A stretch of 64,000 nt of DNA from DATENM01 sp045807765 (GTDB lineage: Bacteria > Acidobacteriota > Blastocatellia > UBA7656): the NCBI GenBank assembly GCA_045807765.1, contig JBJMGU010000152.1, forward strand, positions 1 to 64,000. The letters run 5' to 3'. The notes beneath the pieces were generated by a model, which ran no database searches, was not told the origin of the DNA, and saw only the letters and a list, made by a program, of their open reading frames with translations. Below, in pieces: positions 25,471 to 34,415 of the stretch; the stretch's first letter is position 1, and each line of letters begins with the position of its first letter. The translations under genes were made by a program, and so were the position numbers.

Positions 25471-26769
25471 TCACGGATTGTCCTGTCCGGCGCTTTCCGT
25501 GACCCGCACACGGCTACCGGGACGCAAGCGCAACTGGCCGTCGGTGACAACGGTTTCACCGGGCGTGAGGCCGCTGGCGACGATGCTCTTTTCGCCCGCG
25601 GTGCGCTGCACTTCAACCTTGCGCATCTCGACCGTCTGGTCGTCTTTGACGACGAAGACATAGGTGCCCTGCTGGCCGGTCTGCACCGCCACCGAAGGCA
25701 CGACCGTAGCGTTCGTCTGTGAGGTCAACGTCACCGAAACGTTGACGAACTGACCGGGCCACAGGCGCTGTTGCGCGTTCGTGAAGGTCGCTTTCATCTT
25801 CACGGTGCCGGTCGCCGGGTCTACGGTGTTATCAACGAAGGTCAGGGTGCCCTGTTCGGGCGGCCCTGCGTCATTGGGGAGGGTGCCGGTCACCGGCACT
25901 GCGCCTGCCGCCAGGTAACGCTTGATCTCCGGCAACTGGGTTTCCGGCACCGAGAAGGTGACATTGATCGGCGTGACCTGATTGATAACCACCAGCGGGT
26001 TCGGGTCATTGGCTTTGACGACATTGCCCTGATGAATCATCAGGCTGCCGGTGCGCCCGTCAATCGGCGCGCGAATCTCTGTATAGCCCGCCTCGACCGC
26101 CGACGACTGGACGGCGGCTTGCGCGGCTTTGACGGCGTCGCGAGAACTGGCGACTGCCGCTTGATCGGCCCTGGCGACTGCCGCGAGCGCCTCGGCGTTG
26201 GTGCGTATCTGGTCATACTGCTCTTTGGAAACAACGCCCTGCTTGTAGAGGTACTCGTAACGCTGCGCCTGCACGGCGGCGGTTTGCGCCTGCGCCTGGT
26301 CTTTAGCCAGATTGGCCTGCGCCTGCCGCTGTTCGTTGACGGCGCGCGCCTGGTTGGCCGCCGCGCCCGCTAGATTGGCCTGTGTCGAGCGCGGATCAAT
26401 GTTAAAGAGCAAGTCGCCTTTCTTGACGAACTGGCCTTCGGTGAAGTTGACCCGCGTGATCTGCCCTTCGGTCTGCGACGTGACCGAGACGGTCGAAGCC
26501 GGCTCGGCGCGGCCTATGGCGCTGACCTGTAGCGGCACGGTCTCAAGCGTCACCTGGGCTGCCGATACGGGCACGGTGGGCGGCGGCTGCGACTGCCCTG
26601 CGGCATGCTGCTTCTTGGTGAAGACGCCTGAAAAAAGGATCGAGCCGACGACAACTGCGGCGAGCGTCGCCACAGCAATCAAGCCGCGTCGGCCCAGCCG
26701 CCGAACGATGACTTTGTAATCGGGAATTCGCAACCGCTTGAGGGTCTTCTTATAATCGCTGATCTGCAT
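25471..26769 (-). CDS. RND membrane-fusion (adaptor) protein
   Basis: 432 residues. A short cytoplasmic start is followed by a transmembrane/signal-anchor helix (29-47). Then come the HlyD/AcrA pattern: beta-barrel and lipoyl half (TEGQITRVNFTEGQFVKKGD, LLFNIDPR), an Ala/Gln-rich alpha-hairpin (~130-225, NQARAVNEQRQAQANLAKDQ), second lipoyl half (IRAPIDGRTG), and membrane-proximal domain (PGETVVTDGQLRLRPGSRV). It links the permease to an outer-membrane channel. It is the first gene of a two-gene unit and starts opposite the GMC gene. Confidence 0.9.
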   Translation of the reverse strand: MQISDYKKTLKRLRIPDYKVIVRRLGRRGLIAVATLAAVVVGSILFSGVFTKKQHAAGQSQPPPTVPVSAAQVTLETVPLQVSAIGRAEPASTVSVTSQTEGQITRVNFTEGQFVKKGDLLFNIDPRSTQANLAGAAANQARAVNEQRQAQANLAKDQAQAQTAAVQAQRYEYLYKQGVVSKEQYDQIRTNAEALAAVARADQAAVASSRDAVKAAQAAVQSSAVEAGYTEIRAPIDGRTGSLMIHQGNVVKANDPNPLVVINQVTPINVTFSVPETQLPEIKRYLAAGAVPVTGTLPNDAGPPEQGTLTFVDNTVDPATGTVKMKATFTNAQQRLWPGQFVNVSVTLTSQTNATVVPSVAVQTGQQGTYVFVVKDDQTVEMRKVEVQRTAGEKSIVASGLTPGETVVTDGQLRLRPGSRVRVTESAGQDNP

Positions 26770-27142
26770 AATTGCTTCTCCAAACGCATCGCGCGGCGTC
26801 TCGGGTCGCGGTAATTCGGCGACCCATGCGCCGCGCTAATATGGTTTGCGCTCTTTAGTTAAGTACGACAATGGGGCGCTGACGGTTACGCCGAACTGCC
26901 GTCTGGTTTCAGCGCTTCAAAGATGCGCGGCGGCATATCCTTTCAGAACGATTGTCGGGTTTCCTGCACGAATCAGGTACAGGAAACGGCGAGCCGCTCG
27001 CCCGTCGAATAGTTGAGCAATGGATGTGCCGTCACGGTGGCCTATCGACCATGCGCTTGACAGCCGCCGCCATTGGCCATAGGCTTTCTTGGGCCATCCG
27101 GCTCTGATTCAGCTAAACAATTTTAAGAACTGAGAGGGTGCA
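26770..27142. other. 373-base divergent gap, no gene seen
   Basis: Lies between the divergent starts of the efflux adaptor and the GMC oxidoreductase, so it should hold both promoters and any operator. An 8-bp stem (gtttcctg 26959-26966 with caggaaac 26980-26987) is the only symmetric feature I noticed and could be an operator or hairpin. No regulator gene is adjacent. Confidence 0.5.
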
Positions 27143-28936
27143 ATGAGTCTGATTCGTCTCGTCCCGCAAGCGCAACCCCAAGCCGATCTGAAAACCGTCT
27201 ATGATGCTGTTGTCGTCGGCAGCGGCGCGGCGGGCGGCATGGCGGCGCACGTGCTGACTTCGCGCGGCATGAAAGTCCTGCTGCTCGAAGCCGGCAAAAA
27301 ACTCAACATCGAAAAAGAACTGAAATCGATGGAGTGGCCCTACGACCATCCGCGCCGCGGTCAGATGCCGCCCGACTCGCACGCGCTGTCGTTCAACGAA
27401 TACAACATCCGCCAGCCGCCTTATGGCAAGGACATGAAATTCAATCACGTCTATTCTTATGTGCAGGGCTGGGGTGGCTCGGATTACAGCAAGAACATCG
27501 TCGTTGACGAGCGCGACCACCCCTACACCGGGACGAATTATGCCTGGGTGCGGGCGCGCGTCTTAGGCGGCAAGACGAACATCTGGGGACGGCTGGCGCT
27601 CCGCCTGTCGGATTACGACTTCAAAGCCAAAACCCATGACGGCTACGGCGAAGACTGGCCCATCGCCTACAAAGACATCGCGCCTTATTACGACAAGGTT
27701 GACCTCTACCTCGGCATATCAGGCGTCAAAGAGAACCTGCCGCACCTGCCCGACAGCCTCTTTCAGCGGCCCGTGCGCTTGACGGCTGCCGAGATGAAGC
27801 TGCGCGCCGGCCTCAAGAAAATGGGCCGCGTCTTAACGCCTTATCGCGCCGGCGTGACCACCGATGGGCTGAAGCACAACCAGTATCGCAGCCGCTGTTA
27901 CGGTCGCGGCGCGTGCAACCGCCGGGCGGGCGGCTGCGACATTCACGCGGCTTTTGATTCGCCGACCGGGTTGATCTACCCGGCGATGGAAACCGGCAAG
28001 CTGACGTTGCGCACCAACTCCATCGCCCGCGAAATCACCGTGGATAAGAACACCGGCAAGGCCTCGGGCGTCAGCTTCATTGATTCAGAGACCGGCAAGA
28101 CCTACGAGGCGAAAGCTAAAGTGGTGGTGATCGCCGCTTCGACGCTGGAATCGGCGCGCTTGCTGCTGCTGTCGAAGTCCGAGAAGTACCCGAACGGCAT
28201 CGGCAATTCAAGCAATCACGTCGGCCATAATTTCTGCGAGCACATCATGGGGCCGGGCGTCACCGGGCTGGTCAAAGATCAAATCGCCAAGCCGCGCACC
28301 AATGATGATGGGCGACCGGGCAGCTTTTACATTCCGCGCTTCCGCAACCTGACGGACAAGCACGCCGACTTCATCCGTGGCTATGGCTTTGAAGGCGGCA
28401 GCGGCACGCAGATGCTCCCAGGTAACGCATTCGAGACGCCGGGCTTTGGCAAGGGCTATAAGAAAACGGTGCGCGATTACGCCGGCGCTTTCATCGAGAT
28501 GGGCGCGTTCGGCGAAGTGCTGGCGCGGTATGAGAATTACGTTGACCTCGACCCTGAAGTGAAAGATAAGTGGGGCGTGCCGTCGCTGCGCTTCCATTAC
28601 AAGTTCGGCGACAACGAGCACAAGATGGCCAAAGACATGGCGGCGACGGCGCAAGAGATGTTCGAATCTGCCGGCATCGAAATCATCGACGTCAACCGCA
28701 CGGTGCTTACGGAAGGCTGGTCAATCCACGAGCTCGGCACGGCGCGCATGGGCGCGGACCCGAAGACTTCGGTGTTGAACCAGTTTCAACAATCGCACGA
28801 CATTAAGAACCTCTTCGTCGTGGATGGCAGCAGCCACGTCAGCGCCTCGTGCCAGAACCCGACGTGGACGATTATGGCGCTCGCCTGGCGCTCGTGCGAG
28901 CACCTCGCCGACGAGTTCAAGAAAGGAAACATCTAA
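27143..28936 (+). CDS. GMC oxidoreductase (gluconate-dehydrogenase-like flavoprotein)
   Basis: 597 residues. The FAD fold VVVGSGAAGGMAAHVL (24-39) with Glu49 is typical of GMC flavoproteins. Near the end are HELGTARMG and CQNPTWTIMALAWRS, the C-terminal GMC motif with the active-site region. A Cys-rich stretch (RCYGRGACNRRAGGCDI) lies mid-protein. With a subunit-3 gene one base downstream, it matches the membrane gluconate/2-keto-gluconate dehydrogenase type, which oxidises sugars or alcohols outside the cytoplasm. The flavoprotein has no signal peptide and is presumably co-exported with subunit 3 by Tat. No cytochrome c subunit is nearby. Confidence 0.88.
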   Translation: MSLIRLVPQAQPQADLKTVYDAVVVGSGAAGGMAAHVLTSRGMKVLLLEAGKKLNIEKELKSMEWPYDHPRRGQMPPDSHALSFNEYNIRQPPYGKDMKFNHVYSYVQGWGGSDYSKNIVVDERDHPYTGTNYAWVRARVLGGKTNIWGRLALRLSDYDFKAKTHDGYGEDWPIAYKDIAPYYDKVDLYLGISGVKENLPHLPDSLFQRPVRLTAAEMKLRAGLKKMGRVLTPYRAGVTTDGLKHNQYRSRCYGRGACNRRAGGCDIHAAFDSPTGLIYPAMETGKLTLRTNSIAREITVDKNTGKASGVSFIDSETGKTYEAKAKVVVIAASTLESARLLLLSKSEKYPNGIGNSSNHVGHNFCEHIMGPGVTGLVKDQIAKPRTNDDGRPGSFYIPRFRNLTDKHADFIRGYGFEGGSGTQMLPGNAFETPGFGKGYKKTVRDYAGAFIEMGAFGEVLARYENYVDLDPEVKDKWGVPSLRFHYKFGDNEHKMAKDMAATAQEMFESAGIEIIDVNRTVLTEGWSIHELGTARMGADPKTSVLNQFQQSHDIKNLFVVDGSSHVSASCQNPTWTIMALAWRSCEHLADEFKKGNI

Positions 28937-28937
28937 A

Positions 28938-29597
28938 ATGCGGATTGCGGATTGCGGATTGCGGATTGAAGAAAGTGACGCTGAGAACACAGCGGCAAAA
29001 CCAAAGGTTGACGGACAGGAGAGCGCGAGCGGCGACGCGTACAACGTCACCCGTCGCGATATGCTGAAGCTGACCGCCACAGCGGCCATCAGCATTCCGC
29101 TTGTCGGATTGGCCAACGCGGCAGAGGCCGCGACCGAAGGCGCCGCGTCGGCAAAAGCGCCGCTCTTTTTCACTCCCGAAGAGTTCGCGATGGTGGATGA
29201 GATCACTGAGTTGATCATCCCGACCGACGAGCATTCACCGGGGGCGCGCGCCGCCGCCTGCGCCGCTTACATTGATGCGCGCCTCGCCGAGTCGTGGACG
29301 GAAGAGCCGAAGACCCAGTGGCGCGAAGGCTTGAAAGCGATTGACGCGGTCTCGCAGGAGATGAACAGCAAGCCCTTCATGCAGGCGACAGCGGAACAGC
29401 GCATCGCTGTGCTGACGGCCATCTCGAAGAACGAGAAAGACCCGAAGAAACCGGAAGAGCGTTTCTTCGGCGAGATCAAGCGCCGCACCGCCCACGCTTA
29501 CTACTTGTCGAAGATCGGCATTCATCAGGAGATGGAATACAAAGGCAACGTGCCGATCAAAGAGTTCGTCGGCTTCGACGTTAGAACCAGTTCATAG
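28938..29597 (+). CDS. Gluconate 2-dehydrogenase subunit 3-like Tat protein
   Basis: 219 residues. The ATG at 28938 has AAAGGA ~10 bases upstream, within the end of the GMC gene. A Tat motif TRRDMLK (38-44) is followed by a hydrophobic stretch and an Ala-rich cleavage region; the mature domain (LFFTPEEFAMVDEITELIIP, FFGEIKRRTAHAYY) matches gluconate dehydrogenase subunit 3. Subunit 3 carries the Tat signal for the flavoprotein in studied enzymes. The first ~10 residues (MRIADCGLRI) are encoded by four tandem gcggatt heptamers, so the repeat lengthens the N terminus ahead of the Tat motif. Confidence 0.85.
   Translation: MRIADCGLRIEESDAENTAAKPKVDGQESASGDAYNVTRRDMLKLTATAAISIPLVGLANAAEAATEGAASAKAPLFFTPEEFAMVDEITELIIPTDEHSPGARAAACAAYIDARLAESWTEEPKTQWREGLKAIDAVSQEMNSKPFMQATAEQRIAVLTAISKNEKDPKKPEERFFGEIKRRTAHAYYLSKIGIHQEMEYKGNVPIKEFVGFDVRTSS
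28940..28967. repeat. Four tandem gcggatt heptamers at a gene start
   Basis: Four exact 7-base units in a row begin at the G of the start codon and encode residues 2-10 of the subunit-3 protein. There is no complementary arm nearby, so this is a single-arm version of the palindromic heptamer elements seen elsewhere in the window. Confidence 0.85.
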
Positions 29598-29638
29598 CCG
29601 CCGATTTGCCAATGAAGTGTCAGAACTTGCTTAGAAAA

Positions 29639-29710
29639 CATCCCCGCAGGGGATGGCGGCAATAGCCGGTGGCAACGCCACCGGCTATTGCCTATCGCCC
29701 TTTCAGGGCG
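29639..29710. terminator. Three consecutive perfect hairpins in convergent gap
   Basis: Stems: 29639-29645 with 29649-29655 (7 bp), 29658-29672 with 29678-29692 (15 bp, loop caacg), and 29696-29701 with 29705-29710 (6 bp). They lie between convergent stops at 29597 and 29719. The last one repeats the ccctgaaagg word found at 252-295. They act as terminator or REP-like clustered palindromes. Confidence 0.75.
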
Positions 29711-29718
29711 GCTCGCTG

Positions 29719-31080
29719 CTATCCCATAAATCCCAGATCGCGCACGCCGAAGTTGGCGAGCGTTGGAAAAACGGTGTCGAGCTGCGCGTCACTTGCGCCG
29801 AACCATTTGGCCAGCGTCGCGCCGTATTGCGCCAGCGATACGCCGGGCAACATCACGCCGCGCGTGTCGGCATAATCATCGCCGGTCGCGTTGAAGTTGC
29901 TATAGTTGGTCATCAGCGGGTAGCGGCCATACATTCGCCCGCCCGCGACCGCGCCGCCGACGATGAAGTGGTGACTGCCCCAGCCGTGATCCGAGCCCGT
30001 TCCCGACGGCTGCAACGTCCGCCCGAAATCCGACAATGTGAAGCCGGTCACTTGATCGGCAATGCCCATCTCAACCGTCGCGTTATAGAAAGCGCCCATC
30101 GCCGCGCTGATCTGCATCAGTAAGCTCCATTGCTGATACGACTGCCCGCCGTGCGTGTCGAAGCCGCTGAGGCCGGCGAAGAAGACCTGCCGCGCCGCGC
30201 CGAGCTGCGAGCGCAGGCTGATGATGCGGGCAATCTCTTTCAACTGGTTGCCGATCTGCGTCTGCGGGAAGGGCGTCATAAACGGCGTGCCGCCCGCCGC
30301 CGATTTGAGCAGCGGGTTGAGCGCCAGCGCATCGCTCATCGCCTTGTTGGCCGCCGCGATCATCTGGTTGCTGCTGCCGGCGGCGAGAATCTGCTGCTGC
30401 GCTGTCGCCCGCGCCTGCGCCGCCGTCGAAGGCCAGAGGCTCATAGCGTTCTGATCGAGATAGTTCCCCGGCTGCAAGCTCGCCGATTGGATAACGCTGC
30501 CGGTGCAGAAGAGCGCCTGGCCGTTCAGCGAAATTGACACGGGGAAGTTGGTGCCGGTGTTCGCCGCCTGCATGGCGTCTGCCGAGCGCCCGCCCCAGCC
30601 GCTCGCGCCAAAAGCGTTCGGGTAGCCGGTCTGCATCTGCTGTACTTGATCTGAGTGCGAGCGCAGGTTGGTCGGCAACTGGTTGTTGCTCTGAAAGTCC
30701 ACATACGAAGTCGGGCGCACCAGCATGCCGACATTAGCAAGCACAGCCATGCGGGCTTGCTGATAAATGTTCTGCAACTCCGGCAAGCCATAGTGCAAAC
30801 CGAACGCGCCCTGCACAGGGTCGCCAATGGCGAGCAACTGGCTCGGCGGCAGCGCCAGCGCGCCACGCGCCGCCTGATAGGTGCTGTATTGCGGATTACC
30901 GAGCGGCACGACAGTGTTGTGGCCGTCGTTGCCGCCGAACATAAAGACGCAGACGAGCGCTTTGTAATCCTGAGCCGGTGCGGCGCTGGCTAAAGGCAAG
31001 CGCCCGAGCGCGGCCAGCATGCCAAAGCTCGCGCCCATCTGCATGAAACCGCGGCGTGAAACCTTATGTGTATTTTTCAT
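29719..31080 (-). CDS. DUF1501 secreted protein
   Basis: 453 residues from the ATG at 31080, preferred because GAGG stands just upstream. The Tat signal SRRGFMQMGASFGML is followed by the DUF1501 fold (alkaline-phosphatase-like superfamily pattern): LVCVFMFGGNDGHNTVVP near the start, GFDTHGGQSYQQW in the middle, and SDFGRTLQPSGTGSDHGWGSHHF toward the end. The Asp/His positions look like metal ligands, but no activity is established for the family. It forms an operon with the DUF1800 gene 16 bases upstream; the pairing is widespread in planctomycetes and acidobacteria. Confidence 0.88.
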   Translation of the reverse strand: MKNTHKVSRRGFMQMGASFGMLAALGRLPLASAAPAQDYKALVCVFMFGGNDGHNTVVPLGNPQYSTYQAARGALALPPSQLLAIGDPVQGAFGLHYGLPELQNIYQQARMAVLANVGMLVRPTSYVDFQSNNQLPTNLRSHSDQVQQMQTGYPNAFGASGWGGRSADAMQAANTGTNFPVSISLNGQALFCTGSVIQSASLQPGNYLDQNAMSLWPSTAAQARATAQQQILAAGSSNQMIAAANKAMSDALALNPLLKSAAGGTPFMTPFPQTQIGNQLKEIARIISLRSQLGAARQVFFAGLSGFDTHGGQSYQQWSLLMQISAAMGAFYNATVEMGIADQVTGFTLSDFGRTLQPSGTGSDHGWGSHHFIVGGAVAGGRMYGRYPLMTNYSNFNATGDDYADTRGVMLPGVSLAQYGATLAKWFGASDAQLDTVFPTLANFGVRDLGFMG

Positions 31081-31096
31081 CGTTTGCCTCATTGCG

Positions 31097-33415
31097 TTAG
31101 TGCTGTATCAGGTAATCGCCCGACGTCGCCGTCAAGTAAAGCACGGTCATGACGCGTTGATTATTGTCGGTCATCGCCGGCAGCGCGTTGATCAGCGCTG
31201 TGCGCATCTGCGGCGACATCCTGCCGTAGAGCAGCGCGTTGTCCACCGCGTTGATAAGCGCCGTCGAGCTGCCGGCGACGCTGACGAACGGCTGCAAGGC
31301 CGGGTTGATTGGCCAGGGGTTCGCCATATAGCTATACAAGAAGTTGGCGCGGTTGACGGCTTCGGTCGGCGAATAGATTTGAAACTCCGGCCCGAACAGT
31401 GGCGACTTCGGTACGTGATACATCGGCGAGTAATGGCCGAAGACCGATGGCGCGTCGAGTATGCCTTCGCCGAAGGTGTAGAAGATGTAAGCGAACTGCG
31501 ACGCCGCGCCGGCCTGCATATTTAGCGCTCGCAGATAAGCGATGTGCTGCTGTACAGGCGTGCGCAGACGGCCAAAGTCCGATGGCGGGCTGTCATTGCG
31601 CGCTTCCGCATCCATCAAGATGGCGCGGATCACCGCTTTCATGTCGCCGCGCACACCCTGGCCATTGTCATTGAAGGCAGCGGCGACGCGCGCGATGTAG
31701 GCCGGGCTGGGATTGCTCGTAACCATTGCGCGGATCAAGCGCGTGGCAAGGAACGGGCCGATGTTCTGGTGATTGAAGAGAATATCCATCGCGCCGTCGA
31801 GGTCTTGCGCGTTCGTCTGATTCGCCGCGAGCGTCTGCCCAAGAATCGTCTTCTGCGTGTGGTCGTGGTAAGACAGGATGGGCAGCATCGGGCCGGGATA
31901 GTAATTCCAGTTCTGATACGCCGGCGGGATGCCCGTCGAGTTGCCATACGTCCAGCCCGTGAGCGCCAGCGCCATCTGCTTCACGTCGGTCTGCGTGTAA
32001 GTCGGCATCGGGTTGCCCTGCGCGTCCGTCTGCTGCGAGCCGTCCGGGTTCAGCTTCCACAGGCCGATGCTGAACAACTGCATTACCTCGCGAGCGTAGT
32101 TCTCGTTAGCGCCGCCGCTGATGCCGGGCCGCGCGCTGTTGACCATGTCGAGATACTTGCCCATCGAAGCGTCCAGGGTGATCTCGCGCAGCAGCGTCCG
32201 GTAATTGCCGAAGGCGTTGCGGCTGAGCGCCTGCAACCACGGCACGATCTCGTTGCCATTGGTATTTTTGTTCATGGCGACGACGATGATTTCGCTGAGC
32301 GCGAACAGCACGCGCTGTCGCAGTTGATCCTGGCCGTTCAGGGCATTGCCATAGAAAGCGTCTACGGCGTCCGAGCGTTGCGCCGTCGCAAGCGATGGCC
32401 ACGGCGATTCGGGCGTTGCGAACTGCTCATCAATGAACGCCTGGATGCCGACCTGACGGACGTGCGTCATCAGTTGCGGCGTCGAGCCGAAGGTGGCTTG
32501 ATCGAGGAAGCGGCCATAGGTGATGGCCAGCGGGTCTTGAATCGTCACGGTGGCCGTGCCCTGCGTAATGTTATCGGCCTGGCTCAACGCTGAAACGGTG
32601 ACGACGCCCGCAGTCGGAACGGTGTTCGGCGCGGTGTACAGCCCGCTTTGTGTAATCGTGCCTACAGCCGGATCGCCGCCGGTCGCGCCGTTGACTTTCC
32701 AGGTCACCGCCGTGTTTGGCGTGCCCGATACGTTGGCTTGAAACTGCTGCGATGCGCCGGGCACCAGGCCGACCGAAGCCGGCGTCACATTCACCACCAC
32801 GGTCGAAACGACTTTGACGGTAAGCGGCGTCGAGACTGCCGCCGGGCCGGGGTTGGCGACCGTGATGTTGAAGCTGCCAACCTGGGCGGCGGTGCCGGTC
32901 GCCGTGAGCTGTGTGGTCGAGATGAAGTTCGTCTGGAGCGGCGTGTTGTTCCACAAGACCTGCGCGCCGTTGACGAAGCGGCTGCCGTTGACGGTGAGGC
33001 TGAACGGGCCGGGCGGCAGCGTCGCCGAGACTACCGATGTCACATAAGGCACCTGGTTGCGAACGGTGATCGTGCCGGCGGCAAAGGCCGTCGGGTCGGC
33101 AACGCTGGTGGCTTTGATGGTGACGGTATAATTGGGGGGCGGCACGGGAGGGGCCATATAAAAGCCCGTGCCGCTGATCGTGCCGACGGTGGCATCGCCT
33201 CCCGGAAGGTTGTTAATCGTCCAGGTGACGGCGGTGTTCGTCGCACCGACCACTTTGACGCTGTACTGGCGGGTGCTGCCGACAGGCATCGTCAGGTTGA
33301 TCGGGTCAATGGCGACCGTCACGCCTACGGGCGGCGCGGCTTGCAGGACGGGAGCCAGCATAGTGAGGATCAAGAGAAGCGAGAATGTAAATCGCAAGAT
33401 GGAATTTGGGCGCAC
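31097..33415 (-). CDS. DUF1800 protein with Ig-like and IPT domains
   Basis: 772 residues from a GTG at 33415 (AAAGGAG 7 bases upstream; it begins directly with a signal peptide). Order: signal peptide (1-26), Ig-like domain ~30-118, IPT/TIG-like domain (~122-205, VTSVVSATLPPGPFSLTVNG), second Ig-like domain ~207-295, and DUF1800 ~300-772 (TYGRFLDQATFGSTPQLM, NENYAREVMQLFSIG, LALTGWTYG). The two Ig-like domains are similar to each other (TNTAVTWTIN and PNTAVTWKVN; GTGFYMAP and QSGLYTAP). It is probably an exported or surface protein working with DUF1501; the role is unknown. Confidence 0.88.
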   Translation of the reverse strand: MRPNSILRFTFSLLLILTMLAPVLQAAPPVGVTVAIDPINLTMPVGSTRQYSVKVVGATNTAVTWTINNLPGGDATVGTISGTGFYMAPPVPPPNYTVTIKATSVADPTAFAAGTITVRNQVPYVTSVVSATLPPGPFSLTVNGSRFVNGAQVLWNNTPLQTNFISTTQLTATGTAAQVGSFNITVANPGPAAVSTPLTVKVVSTVVVNVTPASVGLVPGASQQFQANVSGTPNTAVTWKVNGATGGDPAVGTITQSGLYTAPNTVPTAGVVTVSALSQADNITQGTATVTIQDPLAITYGRFLDQATFGSTPQLMTHVRQVGIQAFIDEQFATPESPWPSLATAQRSDAVDAFYGNALNGQDQLRQRVLFALSEIIVVAMNKNTNGNEIVPWLQALSRNAFGNYRTLLREITLDASMGKYLDMVNSARPGISGGANENYAREVMQLFSIGLWKLNPDGSQQTDAQGNPMPTYTQTDVKQMALALTGWTYGNSTGIPPAYQNWNYYPGPMLPILSYHDHTQKTILGQTLAANQTNAQDLDGAMDILFNHQNIGPFLATRLIRAMVTSNPSPAYIARVAAAFNDNGQGVRGDMKAVIRAILMDAEARNDSPPSDFGRLRTPVQQHIAYLRALNMQAGAASQFAYIFYTFGEGILDAPSVFGHYSPMYHVPKSPLFGPEFQIYSPTEAVNRANFLYSYMANPWPINPALQPFVSVAGSSTALINAVDNALLYGRMSPQMRTALINALPAMTDNNQRVMTVLYLTATSGDYLIQH

Positions 33416-33905
33416 GTTGATTCTCCTTTTCAATCCGGTTGCTTGATAATGCACAGTTGAGCCTTGCGAATGCGGGGGCATACGTCAGGTCGAGGCGAAG
33501 CCAATTCTCCTCATTTTGTTCGGAAGGGCAGTAGCTTAAAGGTGACCGGGGCTGCCACATTCCACTTTGGCGTTACGATTATTGCCAGAAAAGGGAAGCG
33601 TGTCACTACATGAATTGGTAGCAATAATTGATTGCCCCGGTCGCGGCGCACTCGGCTTCGATCAGCCGCGGAAAGCAGACCTCAAGCGAGTGGCCGTCGC
33701 CGTTCAACCCGCATGGGGAAGCGCATCGCCGCTTTCGTCGCCTTTATGATCCGGCGTCAGCCGAATGTGACCTTCATTCCAAACAACATGGTGCGCCGCC
33801 TCTCTGTCAGGAGATGCAGGCGCACCATGTCGTTAATCAAATCTATGGCCACAGCGGTGAAAGGTCACCGCCCGACGAATCACGTTTTGATCGCTCGCGG
33901 GCGAA
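33416..33905. other. 490-base gap, no convincing gene
   Basis: Downstream of the coiled-coil gene and upstream of the DUF1800 gene, both minus strand. Open frames here (e.g. plus strand from 33632) run through the neighbouring gene and lack family features and ribosome binding sites. It holds a hairpin at 33787-33829 and presumably the DUF1800 operon promoter. Base composition between 33530 and 33640 is lower in GC than the flanks. Confidence 0.45.
33787..33829 (-). terminator. Hairpin downstream of coiled-coil gene
   Basis: The 11-base arm catggtgcgcc (33787-33797) pairs exactly with 33819-33829 around a partly self-paired 21-base interior. It lies about 77 bases past the stop of the minus-strand coiled-coil gene. 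Confidence 0.5.
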
Positions 33906-34340
33906 TCACTGTCGCCGGCTCGACAGTCGCACAGGCGTGTTGGGCTGCGAGCGGCACGGGTCAGTCGGCTTCGACTGCGGCGCGCGGGCGGCTGCCGGCA
34001 GTGTGCGCTCGTCAAGCTTCAACAAGCCGCATTCGACTTCGCCGAGGCGGCCCTGCAAGAGGTTCAGCTCAAGGCGCAGGTGCTCGACTTGCGGATCGGC
34101 GGGGGCGGTCGCAGCCGGCTGGCGCTGCGCGTATTGCACCCGCTGTTGTAGCTGATTGATGTTCGATTCCATCTGGAAGAGGCGTTGTTCGAGGGTGCTG
34201 ATGCGCCGGTCGAGACTCATTACATCCTGGGCCGGTGGCGCCGCGTTTGCGGAAGAGGCTGTGCCGGCGTGCGCCGACAATAAGGCAAGGGCGGTAAGAC
34301 AGGCGATTGCAAAATAGAAAGCGTGCGTTGCTCTTTTCAT
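33906..34340 (-). CDS. Exported coiled-coil protein
   Basis: 144 residues from the ATG at 34340 (GGAGAAAG upstream). The signal peptide (AFYFAIACLTALALLSAHAGTA) is followed by a coiled coil at ~40-110 with heptad Leu/Met/Gln pattern (LDRRISTLEQRLFQMESNIN, VEHLRLELNLLQGRLGEVE) split by a Pro-rich kink (QPAATAPADP). The tail is Arg/Ser/Pro rich and disordered. The coiled coil recalls the trimerising start of CpoB/YbgF, but there is no TPR domain. Function unknown. Confidence 0.6.
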   Translation of the reverse strand: MKRATHAFYFAIACLTALALLSAHAGTASSANAAPPAQDVMSLDRRISTLEQRLFQMESNINQLQQRVQYAQRQPAATAPADPQVEHLRLELNLLQGRLGEVECGLLKLDERTLPAAARAPQSKPTDPCRSQPNTPVRLSSRRQ

Positions 34341-34415
34341 GATCTTTCTCCGATTATCTGCGCCCACCGCATGATAACCGGAGAAAGACAGGGACAACCA
34401 GCGCGCCGCCCGCTG

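Noticed and set aside
26959..26987. Short hairpin in the adaptor/GMC gap as a defined operator
   Set aside because: Only 8 bp of symmetry and no regulator gene nearby; kept as a note in the gap entry.
31544..32593. 349-codon plus-strand open frame opposite the DUF1800 gene
   Set aside because: Antisense shadow; no recognisable motif or start signal.
33632..34159. Plus-strand open frame in the 33.4-33.9 kb gap, extending into the coiled-coil gene
   Set aside because: No ribosome binding site, no family feature, and it overlaps a minus-strand gene with signal peptide and coiled coil.
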